From assembly GCA_964385045.1 (NCBI GenBank), contig CAYLNM010000065.1, forward strand, positions 1 through 22,796: a stretch of 22,796 nt of DNA, in the 5' to 3' direction. Shown here piece by piece: positions 7,452 to 15,323 of this stretch. Position 1 is the first letter of the stretch. Every line of letters begins with the position of its first letter. The notes under the pieces are model-generated. The model saw only the letters and a program-made list of their open reading frames with translations. It did not search any database and had not been told where the DNA came from. Origin of the DNA: CAYLNM01 sp964385045. Its GTDB lineage: Bacteria > Planctomycetota > Phycisphaerae > Phycisphaerales > SM1A02. The translations under genes and the position numbers were made by a program.

Positions 7452-7505
7452 AGTCCCAGTGTCGGTGGCGGTGCGCCGTCGGTGACGATGCGCCGGGCCA
7501 GCCGG

Positions 7506-8591
7506 TCAGATCGCCGACGGGTGCCAGATCGTCTTCATCTCGACGAAGGGCTCGAGCGACCACGGCGTCGCCATCGCCTCGTGATCGAACCAGCGGGCCC
7601 CGTCCGCCGTCTCGACGTGGACCCGCTTGAGGTTCTCCGCCGCGCCGGCCCGCAGCGCGGCGACGTCCTCGTGGGAGAGCCCGGCCGACGCCGCCGCCAC
7701 GGCGTCCACGCCGCGGTGCAGCGCGACGTGGGGCACCAGCTCGGTCGGCACCGCGGTGAGCACGTTGACCACGCCCGGCGGCACGTCGCTGACGTTGCAG
7801 GTCTCGGCGAGCTGCACCGCGGGCAGCGGATTCACGACCGGCGGGGTTCCGCGCGAGCGGCTCGATGAACCGCGAGCACCCGGGCCGCGAGTGCCGCGGG
7901 CCGCCCTCGCGCGACCGTCCTCGTTCCCGCCCCCGCCGCCCGGCTCGACCGGAACGACGGCGACGACCGCATTCCCGGTGCAGATCGCCGCCGCGGCCAG
8001 CTGCACGAGCCCGAGCAGCGCCGGCTCCGGCGGGACGAAGGCGACCACCACTCCGGTCGCCTCGGGCACCGTGAACGCGTAGTAGGGACCCGAGACCGGA
8101 TCGTGCGTCCCAAGCAGTGACTGGTACTTGTCGGTCCAGCCCGCGTAGGAGACCAGGCGGTCGATCGACGCATCGATCTCGCGACGGGCCACCGCCGCCG
8201 TCGCCCCGGAGACCTCGCGGAGCGCGCCCGCGAATGCCTCCCGCCGATCCTCGATCATCTCGGCGAGCCGATAGAGGATCTGCCCGCGGTTCGTCGCGTC
8301 GCGGGCGGCCCAGCCCGGCTGCGCCTTGGCCGCCGCCTCCACCGCATCCCGAAGGTCCTTCCGCGAGGCCTGCGACACGTACGCGATCGGGGCGGGCTCG
8401 GCCGACGTGCCGCCTCCGCCCCCCCGCCCGCCGGCACTCCCGCCGGCGCCGGCGCCGGACCGCGCCCGCCGCGCCGCCTGCCGCCGTGCCGCCGCGCCAT
8501 GCACCGGCACCGCACGCCCCGACTCCGACCGCGGGAACGCGCCGCCGATGAACAGCTTGCAGGTCTTCACCACCGCCACGCGATCGCTCAT
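7506..8591 (-). CDS. Catalytically inactive ALDH-like protein (ALDH16 second-domain type)
   Basis: A 361-residue protein that follows the ALDH N-terminal (NAD-binding) fold: CKLFIGGAFPRSESGR (11-26), a helix-rich segment 75-165, GPYYAFTVPEATGVVVAFVPPEP (168-190) and CNVSDVPPGVVNVLTA (265-280). PWNFP is replaced by VPPEP, the Cys nucleophile region and catalytic domain are absent, and the chain ends in EPFVEMKTIWHPSAI. That ending and the missing Cys match my knowledge of the degenerate C-terminal domain of ALDH16. Two Gly/Arg-rich low-complexity insertions (about 33-65 and 217-250) are unusual. The start at 8591 has GGAG 7 nt upstream; the ATG at 8612 is an alternative. It probably pairs structurally with the complete ALDH at 4646-6208, but here lies on the opposite strand with a gene between. 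Confidence 0.82.
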   Translation of the reverse strand: MSDRVAVVKTCKLFIGGAFPRSESGRAVPVHGAAARRQAARRARSGAGAGGSAGGRGGGGGTSAEPAPIAYVSQASRKDLRDAVEAAAKAQPGWAARDATNRGQILYRLAEMIEDRREAFAGALREVSGATAAVARREIDASIDRLVSYAGWTDKYQSLLGTHDPVSGPYYAFTVPEATGVVVAFVPPEPALLGLVQLAAAAICTGNAVVAVVPVEPGGGGGNEDGRARAARGTRGPGARGSSSRSRGTPPVVNPLPAVQLAETCNVSDVPPGVVNVLTAVPTELVPHVALHRGVDAVAAASAGLSHEDVAALRAGAAENLKRVHVETADGARWFDHEAMATPWSLEPFVEMKTIWHPSAI

Positions 8592-8632
8592 GGGAAGGCT
8601 CCGGAAAGGCATCGACGATCCGCCGGCCGAGC

Positions 8633-8664
8633 GACTCGGCGACTCGGCGACTCGGCGACTCGGC
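8633..8664. repeat. 8-bp tandem repeat upstream of the ALDH-like gene
   Basis: Four perfect copies of GACTCGGC followed by GAC. It sits 42 bp upstream of the ALDH-like start, within its likely leader or promoter region; copy-number change there could alter expression. The unit is not a multiple of three. Confidence 0.9.
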
Positions 8665-8766
8665 GACCGGGACAGTCCGTCACTTGGCCGCAAGTTCGAG
8701 CCTACCAGTCGTCGAGGACGGCCGTCGGCCGCGTTCCCGCATGCCGTCCCGTGGCGATTCCGCTGG

Positions 8767-9714
8767 TCACGGCAGCTCCGGCACCGCGACGAGCAACGGC
8801 GGCTGGGTGACCTCCTGGCCCGCCCGCTCCATGACCACCGGCTCACCGTTGACGAGGTGCGCCGGGAACTCGCGGGCCAGTTGCTCGAGCCGGCGGTCGA
8901 CGTACAGCCCCGCCTGCGCGTCGTACGCACTCGGACCGAACAGGCCGATCGTCACCATGCTGAGCTCCTTGTCGGCGTCATGGTGGTAGTAGGCCTGGTA
9001 TCCCTGGCCCCGAAGCTCGCGCACCTGTCGCTCCGCCGCGGCCCGCACCTCATCCCACGACAGAGCAGACTCCCCGCGCCGGGCGTACTCGCGGAACGTG
9101 CCCCACGCGGCGACCTGGAACGTGTACACCTCCGTCAGCCACGACCGCTGCACGCGCACCGAGAGCAGCTCGTGCGGGCCGTAGCTGCCGGGATCGCGCG
9201 GCAGCACGATCCGCGTGAGCATCGCGCGGGGGAACAGCGGCTCGTCCCGGAACTCGATGCCCTTGATGTAGGCGAGGTCCTCCTGCGCGGACTCGGAGTC
9301 GGGCGAGCGGTGCCGTCCGTACAGCACCATCGAGCCCTCGTCCGTCGTGTGGATGAAGGCTCGGGCGAGGCCCGGGTCCACCGGCTGCATCCGTCGCAGG
9401 AGCTCCACCGCACCCGTCTGCCCCCGGCCGTCCGAGGCGGGGAAGGTCTGCAGCACCACGGACCAGAAGCTCCCGCGGGCGGCGAGGGCCGCCATGTCGT
9501 CACGGCCGGTGTCGCCCTGGGCGGCGCCGGACCGGGCGGTCCCCCGGCCGTCCGCGGCGGTCGCCCAGTCCTGGCCGACGTCGAGCGACAACGTGGTGTC
9601 ACCCTCGGCCGACATTCCGCCGCCGGCCGGGGACGAACCCGAACAACCTGCTATCATCATGCCGGTGCCGAGGAGAAAGGCGGCACGCCAATTCAGCATC
9701 TTGCGAAGTCTCAC
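8767..9714 (-). CDS. Predicted lipoprotein with SPOR-like C-terminal region
   Basis: A 315-residue protein. The GTG at 9714 is chosen because AAGGA lies 6 nt upstream and it gives a proper signal: positive n-region (RLRK), hydrophobic core and lipobox IAGC with Cys24. The internal ATG at 9699 is the alternative and would drop the charges. After a Gly/Ser-rich linker, the mature part has two regions: about 70-190 (SFWSVVLQTF, a run about lining up events on reported hours or files being unknown; no enzyme motif) and about 225-300, where RELRGQGYQAYYHH and MVTIGLFGPSAYDAQ recall the alternating pattern of SPOR-type peptidoglycan-binding domains. The SPOR resemblance is weak. It is likely envelope-anchored. 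It diverges from the FlgM-like gene across a 403-nt spacer. Function unknown. Confidence 0.82.
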   Translation of the reverse strand: MRLRKMLNWRAAFLLGTGMMIAGCSGSSPAGGGMSAEGDTTLSLDVGQDWATAADGRGTARSGAAQGDTGRDDMAALAARGSFWSVVLQTFPASDGRGQTGAVELLRRMQPVDPGLARAFIHTTDEGSMVLYGRHRSPDSESAQEDLAYIKGIEFRDEPLFPRAMLTRIVLPRDPGSYGPHELLSVRVQRSWLTEVYTFQVAAWGTFREYARRGESALSWDEVRAAAERQVRELRGQGYQAYYHHDADKELSMVTIGLFGPSAYDAQAGLYVDRRLEQLAREFPAHLVNGEPVVMERAGQEVTQPPLLVAVPELP

Positions 9715-9860
9715 GTCGTGTCCTTCGTATGGTGTGGACGTCGGGTCGCACGGAATCCAGGCCGGCCTCCGTGGGGTCTCAATGCCGGTCCGATCGGGCG
9801 GCGGCCCCACCGGCGGACCGGAAGGGGGCTGTAGCGCCCAGTACCGAGGTAGGGATCCGT

Positions 9861-9883
9861 CCGGGATGCTGGAGAGATCCCGG
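9861..9883. repeat. Inverted repeat in the 9715-10117 spacer
   Basis: CCGGGAT (9861-9867) and ATCCCGG (9877-9883) form a 7-bp stem with a 9-nt loop. It lies in the 403-nt divergent spacer, which is AT-richer than its surroundings and otherwise holds only the sigma-28-like promoter and leader hairpins described separately. It could be an operator or a leader structure for the minus-strand lipoprotein gene. Confidence 0.4.
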
Positions 9884-9977
9884 ATCAGTCCGAGGGGTCA
9901 TGGCCAGCTCCTGACCCATTCCGCGCAACCTTTACCCGTTCATGAAGATACGCCCATTCGCCAGGTCGGCCGAAAGT

Positions 9978-10006
9978 TGAAGTCTCGTTCGACCCACGGC
10001 CGATAG
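9978..10006 (+). promoter_or_regulatory. Sigma-28 (FliA)-type promoter upstream of the flgM-like gene
   Basis: TGAAGTCT (9978-9985) matches the sigma-28 -35 consensus TAAAGTTT at 6 of 8 positions, and GCCGATAG (9999-10006) matches the -10 GCCGATAA at 7 of 8. The spacer is 13 nt against an ideal 11. Transcription would start near 10013, leaving a leader of about 105 nt before the GTG of the FlgM-like gene. In enterobacteria flgM is itself a sigma-28 target, so the context fits. Confidence 0.45.
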
Positions 10007-10019
10007 CACTCATCAGACA

Positions 10020-10080
10020 CATGCCAAGCCTTGGGGCATGACGCCCCTTGAAGACCGTTGCTGCGACCCGCGATCAAGGG
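10020..10080 (+). promoter_or_regulatory. Leader with mutually exclusive hairpins before flgM-like gene
   Basis: CATGCC (10020-10025) can pair with GGCATG (10035-10040). GGGGC (10033-10037) can instead pair with GCCCC (10043-10047), and CCCTTG (10045-10050) with CAAGGG (10075-10080). The arms overlap, so the structures compete. A regulatory role is inference; no known RNA family is recognised. Confidence 0.3.
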
Positions 10081-10117
10081 ACTGGCCGCTGATCGCCGTG
10101 CAGCAAAGGAGTAGTTC

Positions 10118-10393
10118 GTGCTCGAGACCTTCAGAGAGACGCCGCGTTCCCAGGCCGACCGTCACGCCGCCCCGATGGGTGGCGGAGACCGCCCCGGCCA
10201 CGAACGGTATCGCGGCGAGGATCGGTCGGTGACGGCCGCTCGCCCGGGGGCCAGCATCGGGCCCCGTGAAGTGACGCCCGACCGGGCGGCCCGGATCGCC
10301 GAGATCCGGCGCCAGATCGCCGACGGCACCTATGAGACCGACGGCAAGATCGATCGGGCCGTGCACGGCCTGCTCGACGACCTCTCGCCCTGA
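10118..10393 (+). CDS. flgM: FlgM-family anti-sigma-28 factor-like protein
   Basis: A 91-residue protein whose C-terminal third (about 54-90) carries the FlgM pattern: DRAARIAEIRRQIADGTYET followed by DGKIDRAVHGLLDDL, matching the 'I...I..GtY.vd...iA..ll..l' shape that in FlgM binds and holds sigma-28 (FliA) until the flagellar hook is complete. The N-terminal part is Arg/Gly/Pro-rich and looks disordered, as FlgM is when free. The GTG start at 10118 has a very strong SD, AAAGGAG (10105-10111), 6 nt upstream. A sigma-28-like promoter lies upstream (9978-10006). No flagellar gene is adjacent. The match is short, so it may be a paralogue that regulates something else. Confidence 0.72.
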   Translation: MLETFRETPRSQADRHAAPMGGGDRPGHERYRGEDRSVTAARPGASIGPREVTPDRAARIAEIRRQIADGTYETDGKIDRAVHGLLDDLSP

Positions 10394-10559
10394 TCCGCAC
10401 GGATCCGGGGCTCCGGAACCCGCCTCGCACCCGCTCACGAGGCACCGCCCCCGCGCACTCCATCGCTGACGACCTCGTGCAGCGCGTGAGCGGGCTCCGG
10501 CCAGCCGACGCATCCACCGGCGACCCGCCCCATTGGACGGGCCTCGCCTCCGAACGACG

Positions 10560-10592
10560 ACGACCCGCGTGCCCCAGAGGCCCGCGGGTCGT
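10560..10592. terminator. Strong hairpin downstream of flgM-like gene
   Basis: ACGACCCGCG (10560-10569) pairs perfectly with CGCGGGTCGT (10583-10592) around a 13-nt loop, and TTCGCTTCG follows. It lies 167 nt after the flgM stop in the 858-nt noncoding stretch 10394-11251. Termination is plausible but there is no clean T-run. Confidence 0.4.
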
Positions 10593-10669
10593 TCGCTTCG
10601 TGCCCGGAGCGGGCGGCCGCGGGCTTCGGTCGGTGGACAGCGGCTCGAGGACGCGCGGGCGCGGAGCGC

Positions 10670-10705
10670 GGGGGGTGGAATGCGGGGGGTGGAATGCGGG
10701 GGGGG
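10670..10705. repeat. 14-bp G-rich tandem repeat
   Basis: Two perfect copies of GGGGGGTGGAATGC (10670-10683, 10684-10697) run into a G8 tract (10698-10705). The closely spaced G-runs could form a G-quadruplex on the plus strand. Confidence 0.85.
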
Positions 10706-10828
10706 ACCGTCCGCGCCAGCTGAGGGATGCAGGCGGCGGTCGGCACGCCGTGGTCGGCCCCAGCGGCCGGCGTTCACGAGCCCTTGCCAGGCCCCTCGGA
10801 GGATCGTGCCGGGGCTGGGGTCGCAACT

Positions 10829-10912
10829 GGGCTCGGAGCTGGGCTCGGAGCTCGGCTCGCAGCTGGGCTCGCAGCTGGGCCCGGAGCCGGGCTGGGAGCC
10901 GGGCTCGGCGAC
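10829..10912. repeat. 12-bp degenerate tandem repeat (seven units)
   Basis: Seven consecutive 12-mers based on GGGCTCGGAGCT, each diverging by zero to a few bases, fill 10829-10912. It is part of the 858-nt region between the flgM-like gene and the M14 peptidase gene, in which I see only this array, the 14-bp repeat and a hairpin. Because the unit is a multiple of three, all frames read as short peptide repeats, but nothing supports a real gene there. Confidence 0.9.
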
Positions 10913-11251
10913 TCCTGCGATCCGCTCCGGCCCGTGGCCGGAGTGGATCCCGCCCCCGTGCGGCTGCGAAGCGTCCGCGACGCATTCGCACCTCGAACCG
11001 GCGAAGACGCGCTCGGAGTCGTCTCCCGGTCCCCGTAGACTCGAATGGCGATCGTCGGCGTGACCGGCCCCGGAGGCCTGCTCGCCGCCCGCGGCACGAC
11101 CCTCCCGAGGGTCGCGATCCCCCCGCAGACCGTCCCGGTCGATCGCCCAGCGCCGGTCGCGGCCGCCCGGCCGCCCCGGTCCGACCCGGGCTGGCCCGGA
11201 CCGCCCCGCGGACCCCGGCCCGCCGCCCATCCCCGCCCCCCGGAGCCCCCC

Positions 11252-13771
11252 ATGCAGCCCACCGATCCGCGGTCGCCGCTCGCCGCACGCGCTCGGGTGA
11301 CCGAGCCGTGCCCCCCCTCCCGCGCCCGCTCGGCCTCGTCGCCGGCGACCTGGCGCCTCGCCACCGTCCTGATCGCGGGGCTGACCGGGCTCGCCGCGAC
11401 CTCGGCCTGGGCCACCGCCGACGCCACCGCCCCGGCGGCCGCCGACCCCGGTCCCGTCCCCGCCGCCGAGGTGACCGCGCCGAGCTCCGCCCCCGCCGCC
11501 CCCGCCGCCCCCGCGGCGGGAGCCGAGGCTCAGGCCCAGCCCGAGCCCCTCGCCGACCGCATCGCCGAGCTCCGGGCCCGTCACGCCGGCGAGGTCCTCG
11601 CCCGCGTGCTGATCGAGGACGCGGCCGACTTCGATCGGCTCCACGCCGCGGGAGCCGACCACTGGACCCACGGCCACCGGCCCGGGTGGCACGAGTTCCG
11701 GCTCGACCAGGGGCAGCTCGCCCTCGTCCGGCGTCTCGGCCTCGAGCACGAGATCCTCCGGGACGACGTGGCCGAGCTCGTCGTGGCCGAGACGCGGCGA
11801 CTCGCCGCGGCCAACGCCGCGGGCGGGGCCGGGGGCGAGGCCGAGGGCGGCGCCCCCGACGGGGTCGACTTCTTCGCCGACTACCGCCCGTACGAGGCGG
11901 TCGAGGCGTTCGTCGACGGGCTGGTCGCCGACCACGGGGAGCTCGCCACCAAGGAGCTCATCGGCACCAGCCTCGAAGGCCGGCCGATCCACGTACTCAC
12001 GCTCACCGGCACCGACGACCCCGAGGACGCCCCGGCGATCGTGATCAACGCGATGCAGCACGCCCGCGAGTGGATCACCGTCCCCACCGTCCTCTGGTTC
12101 GCCGACCGGATGCTCGATGGCTACGGCGAGGACCTCGACATCACCCGGATCCTCGACGCCGTCGAGATCCACGTCGTCTATCTCGTGAACCCCGACGGCT
12201 ACATCTGGTCCTGGGACGAGGACCGCTTCTGGCGGAAGAACCGCCGCCGCAACTTCGACGGCAGCTTCGGCGTCGACCTCAACCGCAACTGGGGCTTCCA
12301 GTGGGGCGGTCCGGGCTCGAGCAGCGACCCCGAGAGCCAGATCTACCGCGGCACGGCCCCGTTCTCCGAGCCCGAGACGACCGTCCTCTCGCAGTTCATC
12401 CTCGAGCGGCCCGACACCGTCGCCCACCTCGACGTGCACAGCTACGGCCAGCTGATCCTCTCGCCCTTCGGCTACGACTTCGTCGAGCCCGACGGCATCG
12501 CCGGGCTCACCCACGAGGTCCTCGGCGACACCTTCGCCGACCTCATCGCGTCGGTCAGCGGCGAGGTCTACGTGGCCGAGCCGGCGTGGAACCTCTACCT
12601 CGCCTCCGGCACCTGCGGCGACTGGGGCCACGGCGCCGCGGGAGCGATCTCCTGGACCTTCGAGCTGCGGCCCGACTCCGCGGCCGGGGGCGGATTCGTC
12701 CTGCCCCCGGAGCAGATCGTGCCCACGGCGGAGGAGAACTTCGAGGCGTTCCTCGAGCTCTGCCGGGCCGCCGCCGACGGCGTGCGGTTCAGCTTCCCCG
12801 GCGGTCTGCCGGTGGTCCTGGAGTCCTCGGCCCCGCCGCCGATCCGCGTCGCCCCGCTCCCCGTCGCCACGGCCGAGCTCGACCCCGCGACCGCCCGCGC
12901 GTTCGTGACGATCGACGGCGCACCGCCGATGGTGATGCCCCTGCAGCCCGAGGCGGACGGGCAGTACACCCTCGCGCTCGATCCGCTGCCGTGCGGCACG
13001 ACGGTCGGCCTCGCGTTCGAGATCGAGTCCGTCGACGGCCGGATCTACCGCGAGCCGCCGCACCCGTCCGACGTCTTCGAGCTGCCCGCCGCCGAGCGGA
13101 CCGATCTCTTCGTCGACGACGCCGAGACGAATCCCGGCTGGACCGTCCAGAGCATCGCCCTGACCGGCGGCGAGTGGGAGCGCGGCGTCCCCGCGGGCGA
13201 CGGCGATCGGGGCGATCCCCTCGTCGACGCCGACGGCTCCGGCGCCGCCTGGCTCACCGAGAACGCTCCGGGCAACACCGACGTCGACGGCGGGCCGACC
13301 CGTCTGACCTCGCCCGCCTTCGACCTCAGCGGGGTGGCCGATCCGCTGCTGCAGGTCAGCCGCTGGATGCGGAACGACGACGGCGACGGCGACCGGCTCC
13401 GCACGCTGCTCTCGGACGACGACGGGGCCTCCTGGGTGGAGGTCGACGCCACCGGCTCGCTTGGCGACTGGACCACGCTGACCGTCCGCATCGCGGACCA
13501 CGTGATCCCCAGCTCCACCGTCCGCGTGCGCTTCGAGGTGGCCGACGTCCCGAACAACTCGGTGACCGAGGCCGGCATCGACGCGGTGTCGATCTACACC
13601 ATCGGGTGCCCGGCCGGTCCGGACGTCGACGGCGACGGGACGGTCGGCTTCGGCGACCTCACCGCGGTGCTCGCGGCGTGGGGCCCCTGCGGCGGGTGCC
13701 CCGAGGACGTCGACGATGACGGCGTGGTCGCGCTCGACGACCTGCTGGCGGTGCTCGCCGCGTTCGAGTGA
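11252..13771 (+). CDS. Secreted M14 zinc carboxypeptidase with dockerin-like C-terminal module
   Basis: An 839-residue secreted protein. The ATG at 11252 has CGGAG 6 nt upstream and gives a signal peptide (hydrophobic about 34-52, cleavage near SAWA-TADA); the in-frame ATG at 11045 would add 69 unlikely residues. An Ala/Pro linker precedes a propeptide-like region (about 100-180). The peptidase domain (about 205-505) has the carboxypeptidase A residues: H270 and E273 (QHAREW), R345 (DLNRNW), H396 (DVHSYGQ) and catalytic E471 (WTFELRP). Residues about 618-786 form a beta-rich, Asp-rich module like the jelly-roll domains of extracellular proteases. The end (787-839) has two calcium loops, DVDGDGTVGFGDL and DVDDDGVVALDDL, around VLAAWGPCGGC: a dockerin-type module frequent in Phycisphaerae. 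It should trim C-terminal residues from extracellular proteins. Confidence 0.93.
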   Translation: MQPTDPRSPLAARARVTEPCPPSRARSASSPATWRLATVLIAGLTGLAATSAWATADATAPAAADPGPVPAAEVTAPSSAPAAPAAPAAGAEAQAQPEPLADRIAELRARHAGEVLARVLIEDAADFDRLHAAGADHWTHGHRPGWHEFRLDQGQLALVRRLGLEHEILRDDVAELVVAETRRLAAANAAGGAGGEAEGGAPDGVDFFADYRPYEAVEAFVDGLVADHGELATKELIGTSLEGRPIHVLTLTGTDDPEDAPAIVINAMQHAREWITVPTVLWFADRMLDGYGEDLDITRILDAVEIHVVYLVNPDGYIWSWDEDRFWRKNRRRNFDGSFGVDLNRNWGFQWGGPGSSSDPESQIYRGTAPFSEPETTVLSQFILERPDTVAHLDVHSYGQLILSPFGYDFVEPDGIAGLTHEVLGDTFADLIASVSGEVYVAEPAWNLYLASGTCGDWGHGAAGAISWTFELRPDSAAGGGFVLPPEQIVPTAEENFEAFLELCRAAADGVRFSFPGGLPVVLESSAPPPIRVAPLPVATAELDPATARAFVTIDGAPPMVMPLQPEADGQYTLALDPLPCGTTVGLAFEIESVDGRIYREPPHPSDVFELPAAERTDLFVDDAETNPGWTVQSIALTGGEWERGVPAGDGDRGDPLVDADGSGAAWLTENAPGNTDVDGGPTRLTSPAFDLSGVADPLLQVSRWMRNDDGDGDRLRTLLSDDDGASWVEVDATGSLGDWTTLTVRIADHVIPSSTVRVRFEVADVPNNSVTEAGIDAVSIYTIGCPAGPDVDGDGTVGFGDLTAVLAAWGPCGGCPEDVDDDGVVALDDLLAVLAAFE

Positions 13772-13965
13772 GTCGCGGCGACCGGGTCCGGGGCGCCCGC
13801 CGCGCGAGGCCCTGCGGGCGAGGTCCGGCGAGCGGACGGGTCTCCTGGCCGAGGCCGGCGGGTCGCCTCGGCCCCGCGGCTCGACGCGATGGCGCCCCGC
13901 GAGACCGGGCCGAACCGGACCCGGTCGCCTGCACGCCCACACGCCCGAACGCCCGCAGGCCTGGG

Positions 13966-14171
13966 GCTGCGGGAGCCCAAGCTGCGGGGGCCCGGGCTGC
14001 GGGGGCCCAAGCTGCGTGGTCCCGGGCTGCGGGGGCCCGGGCTGCGGGGGCCCGGGCTGCGGGGTCAACAACCCTGCGGACGCTGCGTTCGTCGAAGCCA
14101 CGCGGGCCCACGCTGCGGGGTCCCGGGCTGCGTGGTCTCGGGCTCCCTGGTCCCGGGCTCCCTGGCTCGTG
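13966..14171. repeat. 15-bp minisatellite in two blocks (about eleven units)
   Basis: Seven units of the type GCTGCGGGGGCCCGG tile 13966-14070. After a 41-bp interruption four more diverged units tile 14112-14171 (GCTGCGGGGTCCCGG, then GCTCCCTGGTCCCGG types). Most units contain GGGCCC or CCCGGG palindromes. The array occupies the middle of the 669-nt noncoding region 13772-14440 between the peptidase and TPR lipoprotein genes. All frames stay open because the unit is a multiple of three, but there is no credible start or domain. The flanks (13772-13965 and 14172-14440) are GC-rich with no feature I can support. Confidence 0.92.
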
Positions 14172-14440
14172 ACCTCCCGGGCCGCGTGGCTCGAGGCTCA
14201 ACGGCCCGCACCGCTCCGCTCCGCGACCGGTGCGCCCCACGCTCCGCCCCCGGGCCCCCACGCCCCCACGCCCAGCGTCCAAGCGCCCCGCGCCCCAGAA
14301 AGCGCCCGCGGCCTGTGCACGCCGTGTGCCGAAGCCCGGACGCCGTCGGCGTTTCCGTATCATCGGGCAATCGCGCCGCGCCTCCGGCGAGCCACGCTCC
14401 CGCGCCCGCGCCGCGATGCCCGCCACGGAGGGAGGCACCC

Positions 14441-15184
14441 ATGGACCACGTCACGGATCGATCCAACCTCGCCGCCGGACCCGGCTCGCCCCCGCGGAGC
14501 GCGGTCCGCCGGCCCGCGGCCCGCGGGCGGCTGGCGTCGCTCGCCGGGATCACCCTCGTCGCCGGGCTGGCCCTCGGCGGCTGCACCGGCACCCGGCCCG
14601 TCGACCAGGTCCGGGCCTCGGGCGACGACGCCTGGGACCGCGGCGAGTTCGTGCTCGCCCGGGCCGAGTACGGCGAGGTGGTCGACCGGTACCCCGGCGA
14701 CTGGCGGGGGCAGTACCGCTATGGCCTGACCTGCCTCGAGCTCGGAGCGTGGGACTCGGCCCGCACCGCCCTGAAGGTGGCGGTCGACCGGCGGCCCCGG
14801 AACCCCGACGTCGCCGATGCGTACGCCCGATCGCTGTTCCATGTGGGCGACCGCGAGGCGCTGGTCTCCTTCCTCCGGGGCCGGACCCAGGAGTTCGGGA
14901 CGACGCGGGACTGGGTGCGGGCCGCGGTCTGGCAGAAGCGAATCGGCGACCTCGACGCCGCGCTCGCCGCGGTCGAGACGGCCATCGAGCTCGACGACGG
15001 CCAGTCACCCGAGCCGTACCTCGTCGCCGCCGACCTCGCCGAGACGCTCGGTGATCGCGAGAACGCCGTCCGGCGGCTCCGCCAGGCCTACGGCGTCGCC
15101 CCCGGCGACGAGGAGGTCGAGGCCGCGATGGAAGCGCTGGGCGAGGTCCCCGGCCCGTCGTACGCCCTGCCGCCGGGGCGCTGA
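14441..15184 (+). CDS. TPR-repeat lipoprotein
   Basis: A 247-residue protein. The ATG at 14441 follows GGAGGGAGG with 5 nt spacing, one of the strongest SD sites in the window. The Arg-rich n-region (RSAVRRPAARGR), hydrophobic segment 31-47 and lipobox LGGC (Cys48) mark an exported lipoprotein with a rather long leader. The mature part is four to five tetratricopeptide-like helix pairs, for example AWDRGEFVLARAEYGEVVDRYP, AWDSARTALKVAVDRRPRNP and GDLDAALAAVETAIELD, ending in a short Pro-rich tail. TPR proteins bind partners; none can be named here. It is separated from the M14 peptidase by the 15-bp minisatellite and is followed by the 53-bp repeat and assembly gap. Confidence 0.88.
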   Translation: MDHVTDRSNLAAGPGSPPRSAVRRPAARGRLASLAGITLVAGLALGGCTGTRPVDQVRASGDDAWDRGEFVLARAEYGEVVDRYPGDWRGQYRYGLTCLELGAWDSARTALKVAVDRRPRNPDVADAYARSLFHVGDREALVSFLRGRTQEFGTTRDWVRAAVWQKRIGDLDAALAAVETAIELDDGQSPEPYLVAADLAETLGDRENAVRRLRQAYGVAPGDEEVEAAMEALGEVPGPSYALPPGR

Positions 15185-15217
15185 GCGGCTTCGGCCTCGC
15201 CCTGCCACCCGGCCCCG

Positions 15218-15323
15218 CCCGCCGCTCACGCCGGACGCCTTTCGCCTGGCGCCCCCGCTGGACGCCCGCGCCCGCCGCTCACGCCGGACGCCTTTCGCCT
15301 GGCGCCCCCGCTGGACGCCCGCG
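15218..15323. repeat. 53-bp perfect tandem repeat running into the assembly gap
   Basis: Two identical 53-bp copies (15218-15270, 15271-15323) start with CCCGCCGCTCACG and end with CTGGACGCCCGCG. The second copy stops exactly at the run of N, and the sequence resumes after the gap with CCCGCCGC, the first eight bases of the unit. The array is therefore probably longer than shown. Confidence 0.95.

Noticed and set aside
10013..14101. A 1362-residue open frame on the minus strand
   Set aside because: It is antisense to the M14 peptidase and crosses the FlgM-like gene and three repeat arrays. It lacks any domain; long open antisense frames are expected at this GC content.
13966..14171. Possible CRISPR array
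   Set aside because: The units are contiguous 15-mers with no spacers and no cas genes nearby.
13889..14440. N-terminal extension of the TPR lipoprotein through the 15-bp repeats
   Set aside because: The strong SD and the lipoprotein signal both mark the ATG at 14441; the upstream frame is only open because the repeat unit is a multiple of three.
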